From: Cytophagales bacterium
GTDB lineage: Bacteria > Bacteroidota > Bacteroidia > Cytophagales > UBA9547
Assembly: GCA_013298205.1 (NCBI GenBank)
Contig: JAAFJZ010000115.1
Span: 1 to 7,577 of the forward strand
Length of the DNA: 7,577 nucleotides
Direction of reading: 5' to 3'
Shown here: in pieces, positions 6,393-7,577 of the stretch
Numbering within the stretch: the first letter of the stretch is position 1
How the letters are laid out: each line of letters opens with the position of its first letter
Made by a program: the position numbers and the translations under genes
Notes under the pieces: generated by a model
Database searches by the model: none
What the model was told of the DNA's origin: nothing
The model's input: only the letters and a program-made list of their open reading frames with translations

Positions 6393-6971
6393 TTACTTTT
6401 TAGCTGCATCAGCATCTTGTTGTTTTGTTGCTCTAGTTGCGGCAACAGTTACAATAGGAAGTGCTGGCTCATGTAATAAAATGTAGTTTGATGTTTTGAT
6501 GTCTCTAACACGAACAGATTTACCTAATTCTAAACCGTTTATGTCTACTTCTACATACTCAGGCATATTTTTAGGTAAAGCACTTACTTTTAACTTAGTA
6601 AATTTTTGTGCTAAACGACCACCTTGCATTACACCTGTAGAAGTTCCTGAAACGTTTACTGGCACATCCATCTTAACTGGTTTATTTTCACTAAGTTCTA
6701 AGAAATCTACATGCATAATCATTTCACTTACTGGGTGAAACTGAATGTCTTGCATAATTGCTTCAAAATGATCTCCTTCAATATTTAAAAGAACTTTGTA
6801 AGCTTCGTTAGAGTAAACAAGTTCTCTAAAAAGAATCATTGGTGAATGGAAAGTAATATTTTTCTCTCCTCCGTAAAGTACACATGGAACACTTGCGTCT
6901 AATCTAGTTTGTTTAGAAGCTTTTTTTCCGAGATTTGCTCTGTAATACCCTATAATCTCTACTGTTTTCAT
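6393..6971 (-). CDS. rplY: 50S ribosomal protein L25 (bL25, general stress protein Ctc type)
   Basis: This 192-residue protein is the long, two-domain form of bL25 (TL5/Ctc type), which binds 5S rRNA in the large ribosomal subunit. The N-terminal domain (about 1-90) has VPCVLYGG (28-35) and QDIQFHPVSEMIMHVDF (74-90), the latter being the clearest family signature. The C-terminal beta domain (about 95-180) has KPVKMDVPVNVSG and GVMQGGRL (113-120). The tail after residue 181 is short, charged and Ala/Lys-rich. The start gives the expected MKTVEIIGYYR N-terminus with the RANLGKKASKQTR basic stretch. It follows prs by 22 bases on the same strand with no promoter visible between, so the two likely form an operon, a pairing I recall as common in this phylum. 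It converges on dnaJ at the shared terminator. Confidence 0.96.
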   Translation of the reverse strand: MKTVEIIGYYRANLGKKASKQTRLDASVPCVLYGGEKNITFHSPMILFRELVYSNEAYKVLLNIEGDHFEAIMQDIQFHPVSEMIMHVDFLELSENKPVKMDVPVNVSGTSTGVMQGGRLAQKFTKLKVSALPKNMPEYVEVDINGLELGKSVRVRDIKTSNYILLHEPALPIVTVAATRATKQQDADAAKK

Positions 6972-6993
6972 TTGATAAAATTAATAATTGTTT

Positions 6994-7577
6994 TTAAATA
7001 AATAATGAACTAATTGATTCATTGTTGTGTGTACGGCTTATTGCTGTAGCAAAAAGATCAGCAATAGAAAGTACTCGTATTTTTGATAGTGTTTTTTTAA
7101 GTGGAATGGTATCAGAAACAGCTACTTCAGTTAACAAAGAATTTGAAATGTTTTCATATGCATTTCCAGAAAGAATAGGATGCGTACAAATAGCTCGTAC
7201 AGATTTAGCACCTTTTTCCATAATAATTTCTGCGGCTTTACAAATAGTGCCACCTGTATCCATCAAATCATCTACTAGAACTACGTTAGCATTTTGAACA
7301 TCCCCAATCAGTTGCATTGATGCTACTTGATTAGCTCTAACTCTATGTTTGTCGCAAACTACCAAATCAACTTGAAAATGTTTGGCAATTGCTCGAGCTC
7401 TTGACAAGCCTCCAACATCAGGAGAAGCAATAACTAAATTCTCTAAATATAAATTTTGAATGTAAGGAATGAATATATAAGATCCATCTAAATGATCTAC
7501 CGGAAAGTCGAAAAAACCCTGAATTTGTCCTGCATGTAAATCACAAGTCATAATTCTATCTACACCAACTGATGAAA
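6994..7577 (-). CDS. prs: Ribose-phosphate pyrophosphokinase (PRPP synthase), C-terminal part
   Basis: Prs transfers pyrophosphate from ATP to ribose 5-phosphate, making PRPP for purines, pyrimidines, histidine, tryptophan and NAD in the cytoplasm. The window holds the last 193 complete codons; compared with the usual length of about 310, roughly 120 N-terminal residues lie beyond the right edge. The frame stays open through 7577, reading SSVGVDRI before the Met at 7551, so that Met is internal and not the start. Signatures are DLHAGQIQGFFDFPVDHL, ASPDVGG followed by RARAIAK, VVCDKHR, the PRPP-binding loop VDDLMDTGGT (about 7246-7275), THPILSGNAYENI and the C-terminal RTHNNESISSLF. It is upstream of rplY in the same transcript. 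No defect is visible in the part seen. Confidence 0.97.
   Translation of the reverse strand, partial: SSVGVDRIMTCDLHAGQIQGFFDFPVDHLDGSYIFIPYIQNLYLENLVIASPDVGGLSRARAIAKHFQVDLVVCDKHRVRANQVASMQLIGDVQNANVVLVDDLMDTGGTICKAAEIIMEKGAKSVRAICTHPILSGNAYENISNSLLTEVAVSDTIPLKKTLSKIRVLSIADLFATAISRTHNNESISSLFI

Noticed and set aside
6994..7551. Reading prs as a short complete gene starting at the Met at 7551
   Set aside because: The frame stays open to the right edge and the residues before that Met (SSVGVDRI) belong to the conserved Prs sequence, so the gene is cut by the window, not short.

Overview
The window looks like a chromosomal segment of an AT-rich member of the Bacteroidota, most likely a Flavobacteriales-type organism. 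Three things point there. The promoter boxes fit the Bacteroidota pattern (TTG about 20 bases before TAnnTTTG). Start codons lack clear Shine-Dalgarno sequences and sit behind A/T-only leaders. One protein carries a DUF5606-like domain, a family I know only from this phylum. Every complete gene, and the prs fragment, ends in TAA.

Layout from left to right: (1) A leftward leuC-leuD pair for leucine biosynthesis; leuD runs off the left edge after 33 codons. (2) A divergent intergenic region of 361 bases with a promoter at each end sharing the same -7 box, TACTTTTG. (3) A rightward 528-residue fusion of a DUF5606-like domain, a charged linker and a complete glycine-cleavage T-protein (GcvT). (4) A rightward GTG-started gene for a protein with two membrane segments and 24 uninterrupted pentapeptide repeats. 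(5) A grpE-dnaJ chaperone operon behind a perfect palindrome and an unusual promoter-like element. (6) A perfect 22-bp hairpin that should terminate transcription from both sides. (7) A leftward prs-rplY operon (PRPP synthase, ribosomal protein bL25); prs is cut by the right edge.

Most of the content is housekeeping: leucine synthesis, one-carbon metabolism from glycine, Hsp70 co-chaperones, PRPP supply and a ribosomal protein. I see no mobile element, CRISPR array, tRNA or rRNA. The items most worth attention are the DUF5606-GcvT fusion, which offers a lead on an uncharacterised domain, and the palindrome plus TTGGCA...TTTTTG element in front of grpE-dnaJ, which may be a stress-response control site. 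The membrane-anchored pentapeptide protein has no assigned function.
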